Of a stretch of 6,938 bases of DNA, positions 6,735 to 6,938 are shown piece after piece. Location: assembly GCA_002779455.1 (NCBI GenBank), contig PEWM01000006.1, positions 1 to 6,938 of the forward strand. Direction: 5' to 3'. The notes under the pieces were generated by a model. The model was given only the letters and a program-made list of their open reading frames with translations, did no database searches and had not been told where the DNA came from. The number at the start of each line of letters is the position of its first letter. The first letter of the stretch is position 1. The position numbers and the translations under genes were made by a program. Origin of the DNA: Deltaproteobacteria bacterium CG07_land_8_20_14_0_80_60_11. GTDB lineage: Bacteria; Desulfobacterota; Desulfobaccia; Desulfobaccales; 0-14-0-80-60-11.

Positions 6735-6867
6735 TGATCCTCCTCTCCGTTAAACGCCAGCCCTTGGCCGCATACGGCCATCGGGGTGGTCAAAAGGTCA
6801 AAAGAGCTTTGGTTGCCCCTGAATAGAACGGCTTCCGTCCCGCTCTTTCCCAGTCACTTGCAAAGAC
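6735..6867 (-). other. 133-nt spacer with inverted and direct repeats upstream of the mvhD pair
   Basis: Between the partial upstream gene and the first mvhD-like gene lies a non-coding stretch with several small structures. TGGCCG/CGGCCA (6765-6770 and 6775-6780) is a perfect 6-bp hairpin with a 4-nt loop. GAACGG/CCGTCC (6826-6831 and 6835-6840) is a 6-bp hairpin with one G-T pair and a 3-nt loop. AAAGAGC/GCTCTTT (6801-6807 and 6842-6848) pairs over the second hairpin. No strong U-tract follows and I found no convincing -35/-10 pair. The spacer may separate two transcripts or may be a structured leader. Confidence 0.4.
6788..6803. repeat. tandem 8-bp direct repeat GGTCAAAA x2
   Basis: GGTCAAAA occurs twice head to tail (TTTTGACC twice on the coding strand), ending 53 nt upstream of the first mvhD-like start. 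An exact tandem octamer in a short intergenic region may be a regulator-binding site, but it could be chance. Its 8-bp period does not match one helical turn. Confidence 0.4.
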
Positions 6868-6938
6868 TTACATCGGTTTGACGTCCAGGGTTGCTTCCTC
6901 TCCCAGAACCTTCCAGGGCGAGAGCCCCGCTTCTGGAG
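6868..6938 (-). CDS. C-terminal end of an upstream gene (partial, product not identified)
   Basis: One minus-strand frame stays open from the right edge to a TAA at 6868-6870, giving the last 22 residues, which begin PEAGLSPWKVLGEE and end DVKPM. The composition looks like real protein. The other two minus frames also read open for some distance before stopping (one at 6850-6852, the other near 6800), so this choice rests on composition and on the 133-nt gap it leaves before the next ribosome site. The product cannot be told from 22 residues. An hdrA-type flavoprotein gene would suit a position before mvhD, but that is context only. Confidence 0.5.
   Translation of the reverse strand, partial: PEAGLSPWKVLGEEATLDVKPM

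Noticed and set aside
6801..6848. Intrinsic terminator after the partial upstream gene
   Set aside because: The outer stem is only 7 bp over a 34-nt interior and its T residues are part of the stem; the evidence for termination is too thin.

Overview
The window holds one run of genes, all on the minus strand and so transcribed from high to low coordinates. It looks like a single operon of anaerobic redox genes. By eye the DNA is GC-rich. The gene families (MvhD/HdrD-type electron-transfer proteins, a cytoplasmic formate dehydrogenase, and a double-cubane reductase with its ATP-driven activator) point to a strict anaerobe. A sulfate-reducing or syntrophic Desulfobacterota-type bacterium is my best guess, but that is inference; no taxonomic marker gene is present.

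Layout in transcription order: (1) 6938-6868, the last 22 codons of an unidentified gene. (2) A 133-nt spacer, 6867-6735, with inverted repeats and a tandem 8-bp repeat. (3) Two tandem mvhD/flpD-like genes, 6734-6270 and 6246-5782, about 70% identical. (4) A formate dehydrogenase catalytic subunit of the short cytoplasmic type, 5769-3730, with Cys rather than selenocysteine at the metal site. (5) An 80-nt A/T-rich spacer, then an HdrD/BamD-like iron-sulfur protein, 3649-2381. (6) A 65-nt spacer with a G/C stem, then a double-cubane-cluster reductase (DCCP, HgdB/BcrC superfamily), 2315-1041. (7) A 78-residue protein of unknown function, 1027-791. (8) A BadF/HgdC-type ATP-dependent activator, 791 to the left edge, probably missing only a few C-terminal residues.

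How they may work together: formate oxidation by FdhA would feed electrons to MvhD, whose known job is to pass two-electron reductants into HdrA flavin-bifurcating modules. The HdrD-like protein would be another branch of that system. The DCCP/activator pair uses ATP hydrolysis to push single electrons to very low potential and reduce a small or activated substrate. The cluster can therefore be read as a formate-fed, possibly bifurcating electron supply joined to an ATP-driven low-potential reductase. The gene families are firm; the coupling and the final substrate are inference.

There are no tRNAs, rRNAs, CRISPR arrays, insertion sequences or phage genes that I can see. The long plus-strand open frames are antisense shadows in GC-rich DNA.
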